Positions 24,345 to 35,736 of a DNA stretch of 64,000 bases are shown piece after piece. The DNA comes from Branchiostoma floridae (Eukaryota; Chordata; Leptocardii; Amphioxiformes; Branchiostomatidae), in the NCBI RefSeq assembly GCF_000003815.2, contig NC_049986.1:9376616-9440615 (forward strand). Reading direction: 5' to 3'. Made by a program: the position numbers and the translations under genes. Within the stretch, counting starts at the first letter, position 1. Each line of letters starts with the position of its first letter. The notes under the pieces are model-generated. The model did no database searches and was not told the origin of the DNA. It saw nothing but the letters and a program-made list of their open reading frames with translations.

Positions 24345-27300
24345 TGACAAGTGTTTTAGTCTTCTCCATTGAAGTTGAGTCACATGACCTCTCTGTAGCA
24401 TCCCGATTGGTTGGACTGGACCACACGATAAACTGCTGTTGCCTATCTAGACATGGGCGCTTACACGTTAGCCTGCACGCGAGATCCAGACCGTGGATCC
24501 CAAAATGAAGGACCAAGAATTCTGTGCTCTTCAGGAAGACGCCACCGTGCAGGATGTACAGGAACTGCACCTAACCAGACAGGCTGCTGTCACGGGGAGG
24601 AACCTTGACATGTACAGCCCCAGAGGAAAACAGTTCCATCCCCTGGATCTACACTGACAATGTCAGCCACAGATGACCAAGACGTCACGTGGAGGCCTTT
24701 GTGTTGATAAATCAAAATGAAATGTGTTGGAGCATCAAACAATCATTCTGCCTTTTTATGTCATTTGACAGGCTCTTTCTTTTTATTCCCATGGAATTCT
24801 ATGAGAGCCATGACGTGGACATTGTGGGGATGTCAAACCTTGTTGATGTCTGCTGTAATGTTTATTTGATAAATAAGTTGAAAATGCATGTTGGGTTCTT
24901 TTCATGCACTAGTTTACCGCCAAAGGTGGTCCTGAAAATGTGGAACAATTATGATGTCAATGTAAGCACTTGCCTGATGTTATGGTTTTATTTAAGATAG
25001 AAGAATTGGAGTGATTTTTAAAAAAATGTTATGTGCAATTAAGTCCTTGGAAGTCTTTGTTGTGACAAAATGCTGAAGTCAGACGAATAATCTCCAGGCT
25101 TTGCCTGATGTTTGTGTTGTATGACTTTTTCACAGATTATCGCAGTTTCTTACCATTTTTAAAAGAATTTACACAAATAATCGAAACCATTTTGTACACC
25201 AGAAGGTTTCTGTATTTTAGGTAAGATCCAGGAAGAGTTGTATAAATGCCAAAGCTAGAATATTGGACATGCCAAAACTATTTCCAGTGCAGTCCAGGCA
25301 AGACAGTAGCATTGTAGAGGGAAGTAATAGTATCATAGCATGAATCCTTATCCAATCTACATGTAGTGGTTGATGATTTTCTAGAAAATACAATGTATCT
25401 TGCACTACCACTTCTTGCTTGAGCAAACTGTAAAGATTTCTGCACAGATTGTATCTCAACTTTGCCCAATGTTATTACTAATACAAGGGCCTATCTTTTT
25501 CTGGCTCTGGATATAGGGGTAGCTTTTGATGGGGAGGCACCATTACTTAGCGACGGGCCCCACAATACAGTTTATAATGCCCACCTGTCCTGTAATTGAG
25601 GGAGGGGGAGTCCTCTTATCAAACCATTCCAGGAAACAACAGGACTGAAACCCAGGATCTGTAAAATGAATTTCAAATCATCTAATGCCATGAGCATTAG
25701 TCATTTTTTGGCGACGCCTCAGAGGCGAGCCAAATGTATATTATAGCATATGGTTCAAGCCAACTGGTCTATCACAGAATAACACACCATTGGTTTTGAT
25801 TACAAATGTATGGAAATGCCATCTAGTATCTAGAGGCTCATTTTGAAATCAAGAACACATACATACATGGTCAATGCAATGGAGTTCTGAAGGCTAGTAT
25901 TGTAGCATACAAATTCAATGAACACGAAAGACTATTCAGAATCTCAGCTTTCCAATACTAAGTTGAGGAAGGAGACAATTTCGTGGATTACTTTTATGAC
26001 CTTGAATATATGGTTGACCTTGAAGGTTCCATCAAAAGTGACAATGATTATCAAAATGGTCTCATGAAAAAAAGCCTCCCTCTTCCGAACAGTCCTGTTT
26101 TTTTCTCCTGGTGGTCAGAATTTTTCTACAGAAGTTAGTGCAAAAAAAAAGATAGCGGCAAGGTGTTTGCCTTTATACATTCCTGTATAGCGTATTTGTG
26201 AGAGATATCTATCCCCCAGTGTGCAATGGAGATGTTGGAGATTACAATGGTTCCAGATTGAATACAGTGTACTTTACAATACAATAATCCAAGTATAGAG
26301 GAACGTGCACCAAGGAATGGTCAACTTGCTTCAGAATTATTGGTCACAACTCAATGATGTCAACTAAAAGGCATTCTGATGATTACAATTTTCATTTGGT
26401 TCCAGCATACTATAATTGTAAAGACAAATTATGACTGCTCGCCGATTGATAGCTTGTTTTTTCTTCACGTCTTTGTTTTACTGCCAGTGAAAACAATAAT
26501 TATTGGTTCTGATATTTCAAATGCAGTAATTTTGCACGCTCATTACATGAGCAGCTTGAAGTTTACAAAAGGCCATTAGAATAAGGGAACTGAAAATATT
26601 CAAAGCAAGCCATGCACTTAATATGTTTATTTATGTACAAAAGAGGAGCCACAAGAGAGTACAATGAAATTGATGACTGTATAGACTTATTATAATTATA
26701 GGACATGGAGTCTTCTTTATTATCAAAGCCACATTTGCTTGTATGTCCACCCCTGAACAATATGCTGTAACAGTATAGACTAAATGTTTGACTGAATATT
26801 TTGGCAATTGAAGAGATCTTTACTAATATTTCTGGTTGACATCTCTTCCTTCGTATTAGATCTGCAGCTGTTTGATCAATGACAAAATTTGAATCTTTCC
26901 CAGGCCTATCAGAGGAAAGACACGATTCAGTACAGTTCTATTATGGGGCACTAATTTAGGATAAAATTCAACATTCTTAACATTGATAGTCATGGGGTAA
27001 ACACGCAACACTATAGGGGATGGATTACCAAATTAGCTTTGCAATACGATACATGCAACATCAATAACTTTACAACACATTTACCTACATTTCCAACCTT
27101 GAGTCTTAACCCCAACAGCAAAGCTGTATTTGTCAGGTTTGGTTCAAATAGTGGGAGATCATCTTTGGCATAATGAGATACTACCAGAAGATTGAAATAA
27201 CACCAGGTTTTCACCCCCTGTCCTAATGGGTAAGTTCAGCATGTGAGCTGCCGTTCAGGGTTCAACTAATACTGACACCTCAGGACATGGCAAAAGTCAC

Positions 27301-28019
27301 AATTCTTTGCCAGATTAAAAATGCTTCTGTCCTCCCTAGCAGAAAACTGGACCTTAAATGATCAAAATTTACACTGGAAAAAAACTATTTGAAACTTCAG
27401 GATAATTCAATACTTAAGTTGAGGGTAGGCATGCTGCACTCGCCTTCACAACTTTCTTAAAGCTGGCCCCTCCCCTATTTGTTTATATATTAAGACTTGT
27501 TGCATGATAATTGTCATCTAGAATCATATCAAATAAAGGGTCCCTACGCCACTAAGTGTGGCTACTAGTATCTTCAGAATCTGTTAATCTCATGTAACTC
27601 ATGAACTTAAACAATAAATTTTAAAATGTCATCCAGAAATATCAGTACAGATTCTCTAAACCACAAAATTGTGTGTTGTTGGCTGTATAGTGGGATTTCA
27701 TCAACAAAATGAATTTCAACTTGTTTTCAATTTTTCTATTGTGACAGCTTTTATACAATTTTGCCCTGTAAATATTTGACTATGCACGTTGACATTTTCT
27801 TGAGAATGGAAAGAAGAAGAAGACCGAATGTGACAAAGCAATTCCACATCTGCCTATAGTCGTGTCGCTTCACTCCAGAAATCTGTACCGCTCAACAACA
27901 ACCAGCACTCTTCCTTTTCTTGACAAATCAATAAAGATTGATACATCTCGAAGGTTTTTTCCGTGTTTTCCTTGGTCAGTTGTACACTCTAGTTACTTAG
28001 TATGTGACATTGTCCTACA
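24345..28019. other. CaV2 3' UTR and intergenic DNA
   Basis: I see no coding exon here. The 3' UTR starts at 24345. No AATAAA follows closely; the first clear ones are at about 27532 and 27614, so the polyadenylation site is unresolved. A copy of an interspersed motif (GGCGACGCCTCAG) lies at 25704-25727. Confidence 0.5.
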
Positions 28020-28268
28020 CAGGGACATCCAACAGCGAAACCGCCTGTCTGGATGTACCCTGCTTACTCAAATGTCACCCTTAGTTCCTGTGGACCCCAA
28101 ACGAGCTGTCAGCAAATAAGAGAATAGGCCTTTCCGTTTTCAAAAGTCGTCTTGCATATATAAGGGTAGGCTCATTGATATTTGTGAGCAGGGCGGTCAG
28201 GAACTAAGGGTGACGATTGAGAAAGCAGGGTACATTCAGACAGGCAGTTTTGCCCTTGGATGTCCCTG
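28020..28268. repeat. 71-bp inverted repeat flanking a TATA-containing loop
   Basis: The arms 28020-28090 and 28198-28268 are reverse complements at about 63 of 71 positions by hand count. They begin and end with CAGGGACATCCAA and TTAGTTCCTG. The 107-bp loop contains TATATAAG at 28157-28164. The arms could be a fold-back element or a pair of cis-regulatory modules. Confidence 0.75.
28157..28164 (+). promoter_or_regulatory. Putative TATA box of the TPR-like gene
   Basis: TATATAAG lies 187 bp upstream of the predicted ATG (28351). Transcription would be expected to start near 28190, at the edge of the right arm of the inverted repeat. This is based on the match and on position only. Confidence 0.4.
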
Positions 28269-28350
28269 CATAGGAGGATGATAATATGTGAATCATCATG
28301 TATAAATGATACAAATCCGATGAAAATTAATAGATGGAATAAGACATTAC

Positions 28351-31300
28351 ATGCTGCCTATGGAACACTTTTCATCATCAGGTAAGAAAGAAAATTGCGG
28401 GGAATATTTTTTGTTAGTAGTATTTTGATTCCATTCATCAAACAGAATATCATAATATGCTTCTCAGTGATGAGCTATACTTAGAACTATCTGTAGTGGT
28501 TCTATCAGACCAGGCACTACATGTACCTGTTGAACCTTGGAATCCCCCTACTGCCTAACTCTAATTTGGTTTAACCGTTAAAATGATCTCCTTGCATGAC
28601 ATACATTTGTACCGTTAAGTGTTGCATCATGTGGCAGAATTGGTAGGGTGTTTTGCACAGAAGCATATAGTCCTCGGTTCAAAATCCCGAATATGCTCTG
28701 ATGTTGTGTCCAACCTTCAGTTACATGTAGTACAATTTGTAAAGTTTTATGTCAGCTAATGGACTAATAAAGTATGTTAAATGGAAGTCCAATGTTTAAG
28801 GAGAGCCACACCTCGAGCATGTTCAAGAACCCAACACATTTGCCAAAATGAGCAGTCGTTTATATCTTTACAGTTCAATGGCTGCAATTGGGGTAATTAC
28901 TGTATTAATTAATTGTATTGAGGTCAGTGGGTGCTGCATACAGGCTGTTGTTATGGACCCTTGCCCCCGGCTGCAATACATCAAACAGTCATGTAGACTT
29001 GATAAACATCTATTAGGATGTGACTGAAAATCAAATTAAATTCACATGCAGTAGAAGTTCTACACAGTAGTTTTCATTACTGATTTAACTAATATTAAGC
29101 AAATCACAGGTTTCTTTTCTAGAGGAAGGGGTATATGTTATCCAATCAATCAAAATTAATGCAGTGTTGAATTAATATTTTATGGTATTGCCATTTTTAG
29201 ATTGTTTCAAGACAGAAATCTTTAAACCTTATATAGTTACAGAACTGTACATTTGTTAGGACTTACAAAAAAGAGATCTGTGTAGTGATATCCTGATCAT
29301 AATATCAGATGTTCAGGTAAATCAAAACTAAATGACTTTTATCAGACATTTACTTGTGCAATACCATTGATAATGAAAATGTTGCTGCTTGTGTTTATGT
29401 ATCAAAGACATGTCATTGCACATCCTGAATGATTGCAATTTCACCTAAATTTCAGCTGGACAGTACTCTGAAGACCCGTTGGGCATATTGAACACAGGTA
29501 ATGTAACAATTCAAACAACTATGCTGAGTGGCAGTATTTCAACTTAACAGCTACATGTATAGGCAAGATGCCACAATGGCTTCACATGTCATGTAACGTT
29601 ACATGTATATAACAATGTTTTTGTGCATCCAGAAGGGTTCTGAGTCTACAATATTTCATAAAGGGAATTATAGCAAATTGGACAATAATTGTCCATAAAT
29701 TTTGAACATATTTTTGTTTGGTATGAAAACCAATATAGTCTAAAAATATGTTGTGAACTTAATATCTTTTCCTATAAAATGTCTTTGTTTGATTTGACAG
29801 TATACAATTTGATTTACTATTTTTTCGCCATGTTGATTTGATTATATGGATTACATCTGTACGTGCATCAATTTAGGCCAAACTTTATTTGTTTGCACGC
29901 TTGCATCAGTTTTGGGATTTCCAGAGGATGACATCCATGTAATCATATCAACATGGCCTAAGTTATTATAAATGTTAACAATTTGATTATTGTCCTATTT
30001 GTTTCTCCAGCCCAGTACACCCCAGAAGCCAAGCTTGCCTACATCCTGGCCTTCTGTGACTTCCAACACATCCCGCTTCATTACCTCCGGGAGGGCTACA
30101 AGAAGCTGAACACGGTCGCCTTGAGCGAGTCCGTCCTTAGGGTAGGCAGCGAACTCGGGGGCGAGAGCGTCGACTTCTACGCCAACATCAAGCTGCTGAC
30201 CCAAACACGTTACCTCATCAAGGAGGACACGCCCAAGGCCATGGTGTCCATGCGACCCTTGACCCAGAAGTGTGCGCGAGGCGCACTGTCTAACAGCGAG
30301 ATCTGCTTGTACATCAACTGCCTGGCCATGACCATAACCCAGCAGTATCGCGATGGCGGGAGGGCGGCCGTACAGGACGCTCTATACGAGCACGCGGAAC
30401 AGGTCCTGCTATACAGCGAGAACTACGGCGTGTATTCCCACTCCGTGGGTCTGCTGTACTTAGCGGTAGGGCGGTACCTCTCGCATACAGGACACTTTGT
30501 GGAGGCAGAGAATCACTACACCAAGGCCATGAACTGTGTGGCTGACAACACGAACACGGGACCAGACCTGGACATGGACCCGGCCTTCCTACAGGCCATC
30601 ATCAACAAGGAGATGGGCAAAACATGGCACAGGTAGGGTATCATTCACTGCATTTTCTCACAATGACAGGTTAATCTTTAAAACTAATTATACTAGATTG
30701 CTAGTTGTGCATGCTACATTAATATTGTCCCAACCCCTCAAATAGAAAATACAAGAACATGTATGTTTGTGCAAAGGATAGCTTACATGTAGCTTAGTTG
30801 TATTGCATTAGCACACATATGAAAGTTCTTCTTGGTACTGTTATTGTTCTTTCATTATATACAATAATCATGATTGTTCTGTGTCCAATTATGTGTGAAT
30901 TGTACATGTACACAACATAGGTCACATCAATTCTAATACACTACTGTCATACATGTATCAAAATGACAGTCGTGAGCATATTTCTAATTTCTGCAAGAAC
31001 ATCACTGTCATTTGACAACAAAATAATCATTGACATAATCATCTCAAGCAAATGTCACTTTTGAAAATTTTGGGCAAGGACTTAGCCACAAATTTCTGTT
31101 CTCATGTTTGCATAGGCCATTGTTGAAACTTAAGGTAATACTAAGTAACATGTAGAGTGACTTACTTGTAACTGATTTGGCTGTGTGATTTCAGATGTGG
31201 AAACCTGGACCAGGCTGTGGACCTCCTGATGAATGCTGATGACGTCCTGGGCAGCTCGCGGGACGGTCCCGCCGTGAAGACCAGATATCCCGAACCGTCC

Positions 31301-33277
31301 AACCTCTGGCTCATCGCCGAGAGGCTTGACTGCTGCGACAGCTTCGCCAAAGTCTTCACCGACAAGGGAGACTTCACCACTGCGTCTACGTGGATCGCTA
31401 AAGCAGAGGGGCTCCTACGCACGCCCGGGTTGGTTGGCGTGCAGCGCTACACGGAAAACGTGGCCATCTACTACCGACACGTCCTGGACAGCACCATCGA
31501 GAGGTTCTATATCGCGCAGGACGATTACCGTAAGGGCACAGGGTACTACGCACAGCTGATGTCGGTGACGGATACGACGAACGTGCGGTTTGCGTTCATG
31601 CAGTCACAGTACTGGTCCATGAGGGTGTCGGAATTGGAAGAGCCTGATATCGACCTGTTGGAGGAGGCTGCACACAAAGTGCTGAAGTCTCAGGCCATAC
31701 TGGTATATATATTGATTATAATATGTAACATTATGTGGTAGAAGGCCCAAAGTGCTGTTAGACAACTGAAAAGTTAATGTCAGATACAGATCCAATTTTA
31801 CATTATTTTCTTGAAAACATTGAAATGATACAAACTTTTTTTTTTAAATTCTGTATTATGGCCACAGCTGTTTCTGATCATTTCAAATTCGTAACATGCT
31901 TGTTTCTTCAATGAATCCTTCAAGTTTTGGGCAAACCTGTTGCCTTAATTGGCAGATTGAAACATAATGTGTTTCGGTTTTGTTACGTTATACAATACAT
32001 CATGACTTAAACATACCAAAGCCATTTATAACCTTCTCCAAGAAGGTAATGTTTTTGATAGTGTTTGTGGTTCCATATAGTGCATGTGTGTCATTGTTTG
32101 TGGATGAATGGCATAACTTGAGAAGCCCTGGATGGATTGTATTCATATTCAGTGGGTAGGAGACTTTATAAGACCTAGAAATGAGTAAATTTTGGGGCCC
32201 CTAGCCACTTGTAACGGTACTACAGCAGAACTTCTGGTTTTGATATCTTTTCTAATGTTTTATATTTTTTGCCTTTGTATAACACATGCAGGTTCGTAAA
32301 GTTGGCAAGAAGCACAGCAGTTACGCGTGGAACTGCCGCATCCTGGCGTCCATCCTGGCCAGGATGGACGATCGGCTGGAGGAGGCACTGGACAAGCTGG
32401 AGGAGGCTGAGGCCATCCAGCAGACCACCTACCCCAACCATGAACAACTGGGGCAGACATGCTATCTACAAGGTTAGTGATTGGCTACTTGTTTACCCCA
32501 ACCATGAACAACTGGGGCAGACATGCTATCTACAAGGTTAGTGATTGGCTACTTGTTTACCCCAACCATGAACAACTGGGGCAGACATGCTATCTGCAAG
32601 GTTAGTGATTGGCTACTTGTTTACCCCAACCATGAACAACTGGGGCAGACATGCTATCTACAAGGTTAGTGATTGGCTACTAGTTTCAAACTAGCCCATA
32701 CTTTGTAGCTTTACATGTATATGGGCCAATGCTTACTTTGTATGTCTTCCTACTGTGGTTTGGAAAATAGCACTAGACTCTAAAAAATACTCTTAGAGCA
32801 GAGGTTCGGCATGAAGAAAATGGTACAAAATAGAAATACTGACAAAAATAACTAACAAGAAGTAAAAAAAACAGCCGGCAACAAACCTCTGCTTGGAAGG
32901 TATCTGTAAAAGACATTCCATGATTTCGTGGTCAACAATGTACAGTACAGACACGGATTCATCAACTTGAAATTGGAAGTTAACGTTACATACAATTTAG
33001 TTCTTGAGCCAACAAATTCAATTTCAAACACAGCAACACCCCCAATGTACTGCAGTCCAGAGATACCACGGTGACCTTTGAATACTTTGTCTTTCAACAA
33101 CAATTAACCAGTAGTGTTTGCTGATTTGCAGGCCTGGTGTACTTAGACATAGACAGACTACAGGAGGGGAAGGAGTATCTCCAGGCTGCTATGGAGTACT
33201 TCGGACCTCAGCATCCGCGGGCCCTCACCATCATCCCCCTCCTCATGGGGGAACTCAGCGGCTACTCCGAGGCCTAG
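28351..33277 (+). CDS. TPR-like helical-repeat protein, function unknown (509 aa)
   Basis: Six exons: 28351-28381, 29456-29497, 30011-30632, 31195-31702, 32292-32472, 33132-33277 (TAG). They sum to 1530 nt, and every junction keeps phase, including the two small first exons (MLPMEHFSSS, then AGQYSEDPLGILNT). That supports a start I could otherwise only guess. The protein has no signal peptide or membrane segment. It contains several degenerate TPR-type helix pairs, for example YLAVGRYLSHTGHFVEAENH, NLDQAVDLLMNADDVL, FTTASTWIAKAEGLL and the C-terminal GKEYLQAAMEYFGPQHPRAL, the last resembling kinesin-light-chain-style repeats. I do not recognise the family, so a scaffold role is only a guess from the fold. 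The third and fourth exons are much more GC-rich than the introns. A 64-bp minisatellite duplicates the end of the fifth exon. Confidence 0.8.
28631..28697 (+). repeat. tRNA-derived SINE head
   Basis: An A-box-like segment (GGCAGAATTGGTAGGGTG) and a B-box-like GGTTCAAAATCCCG (with one extra A) are spaced as in a tRNA, within the first intron of the TPR-like gene. The pairing is too poor for a working tRNA. Confidence 0.45.
32430..32683. repeat. 64-bp minisatellite, four copies, duplicating an exon end and its splice donor
   Basis: Copies start at 32431, 32495, 32559 and 32623. Each holds the last ~42 nt of the exon ending at 32472, its ACAAG|GTTAGTG donor (GCAAG in one copy) and 20-odd nt of intron. 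Only the first donor is usable for full-length protein, because an in-frame TAG (GGT TAG) begins inside the donor. Confidence 0.95.
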
Positions 33278-35736
33278 TCAGATGTAAGAGTTACAGTAAC
33301 TGTTGTACAATGTGAGCTTTGTTCTAACGCAAAAGAGATACCATGGAAATCATCTGTGTTGGCAGTAATCACTACTTGATCCTGAAGAAGGCGACAGTGG
33401 TCAATGAAAATTTGATCCGTGTATACCTTTTTGCTGGAGGAAAGTTTAGAATGTACTATGCAAAAGAAAAACCATGAATTTTTAGGTAGCGTGAAGACGA
33501 CAACAGAAAATCATTATTTACAAATTAAGTAGTAGGTTGGGAATAAAAGCTATAATATCATTGGAAACTCCCAACCTTCAATCAATATCTGCAAATTCAA
33601 ACTCAAACTTTTTACTAATGTGCTTGCCAGATCATAAAAGTGTTGCTTTATCATTTTTGGTGAACTGCTAAAAGTTATATATTGTCACAGTGTCAGTATT
33701 ATGCAGGAGAAAGATGTAATACATGTATTATCATTCAACAGAAAAGCTTAATTTCGTTCTTAAAGTGATTTGAATGATCATGGTGGTACAACCAAGGATT
33801 TAGGTGTAGGGTACAAGTACGTTTGGTTAGCTCTTACTAGTTAATAGGGGAAAGTGAAGATGCTACTGTCATAATTTTATCATTCATTTATCTGCATACC
33901 TACGATTTATATAAGAGACTTAATTCAACTGCCACAATTGATATAGATGTTTAACTGGTACAACTACTTTTACAGTTGTCTGATTAATATCTTTAAACCA
34001 GTCAGAGTTCAGTTTTAATAGAGGTCACAGTACCTTGTGATGAGATGCCAATTTTTAAACAGTTTTTATACAGTGTTCACAGTTTGACTCTAGTTACTGT
34101 AGAAAGAAAAAAAGGCACAGTTCAAATGCTGCTAAACCATGAATGTGAATAATACTTACTAATAGGCAGGAGAACGGATAAAAGTACAAAAGGCTATTTT
34201 TTTCATTTTTGCAACTATCAGAATAATGCATACTTGCTACAGACACAGTATTTGTACGTGTTTATGTTTATCACATGTAAAGGGGAAGTAATACAATTCA
34301 ATCAGGAATTTCAAAGTGTCAAACACTAAATCTTGTTTCAACTTGATATATACATTGCCAGAATATGGAAACTTTTGTCTTCCTTAGCATCATAGTTAAA
34401 TCTTTTAATATTTTTTGAAAAAGAATGGGAATTCAACACTTTCATTTGTATAAAATGTAAGTTTACTAAGATACTTATAACTACAGTACTACTATAATGG
34501 CTATAAATGGTATAGGCTTTTAACACACAGGTGTAAGAGGACAATTCTATTTTGTACTGAGTGCATGGCTGGGTACTTTTCTTGCCTGTCAGTTTTTTGC
34601 ACAGTTTTTAAGATATTTATTTTTTAATGGATGTCACAGGTGTTAGATAAAACTAATGCAAACTGATGATTTCATATGGAATAAGCATAGATGATCATGG
34701 CAGATTTTTTAATTACAGGTGATGATGTTGTGTTTATATTCATATTTGGCCAAATTGTTGGCAGAAAAAGTTTTTATGACGGGAGTTTCAAATAAAGGTG
34801 TGGAATTTGAGGATTTCTTGTTGTTTCTTAAAGTTGGTTAACTTTGATACACTTAGTAAGTTTAGTAACAATTTTGTTTTGGAATTTCCCAGTAGGACCT
34901 CTGCCCAGAAAGACCTCTGTTTTGTAGAAGACCTCATGGACACAAAAGATTAAAGTGAGCACATGCAAAACAAAAAAAATCGTGCTACAGACGGAGTGAA
35001 TAGTTGCTTTCAGCGGTGCTGGCACGATCAACTGTCACTGATCTAAACATCGCCAATCTACCCTCATGATACTTTGCCCTTCTTGATGAATATCTGACAA
35101 TGTATAGCCTGACGTAATATATTCAAATCTAGAAGGCATATTGTCACTGAATGGAGTTACATTCCAACAGAAATCACTTCCCAGTTAGCTAATGGCAATG
35201 TCATTCAGATAAAATAACTTCCCTATCCCCATCTCATTTCTACTGGGGCTCATTGTACTCGCTGTCCTAAAAAAATCAAGGGCAGTGATTGCAAGGAGCC
35301 CAAGTAGAAATCATGATACTCAGACCACCGAGGTTAGACTTCTTGCAAATACAGTATAAGAAAATATGCAAGATGAACTGCAGAAAACGATCCAACCTGA
35401 ATAACCATGATTCATTTCTATGCCATTTCATTTAAACAAGAATCTCACTCGCTCTGGGTGCACAAAATTCAAAGTTTATTTATAACCTCTTGCCAGATTG
35501 ACCATGATTAATTTTCTCATCATATATATGTAAAAATATGAGTATATGAGTTTATCCTTTATAACAGAAATATTCAGATTATCGAATCTGAATGTGTTAC
35601 AGCTATAAAAGGATGTGGTGATGGGACAAGACTTATCTTTCTGAGATACAGTAACAGCTAAAAATAGTTAGAAATGAGATAAGGCTTGCTAGTTTTTCCT
35701 TTCCAGTTACCCTCCCTTTGAAAGTCAAAGCCAAGG
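33278..35736. other. Convergent 3' intergenic region
   Basis: This lies between the stop of the TPR-like gene and the stop of PRPF4. AATAAA signals for the plus-strand gene occur at about 33541 and 34790. I see no coding exon. Confidence 0.5.
35475..35480 (-). terminator. Polyadenylation signal of PRPF4
   Basis: TTTATT on the plus strand is AATAAA on the minus strand, about 260 bp beyond the PRPF4 stop codon. Confidence 0.5.
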
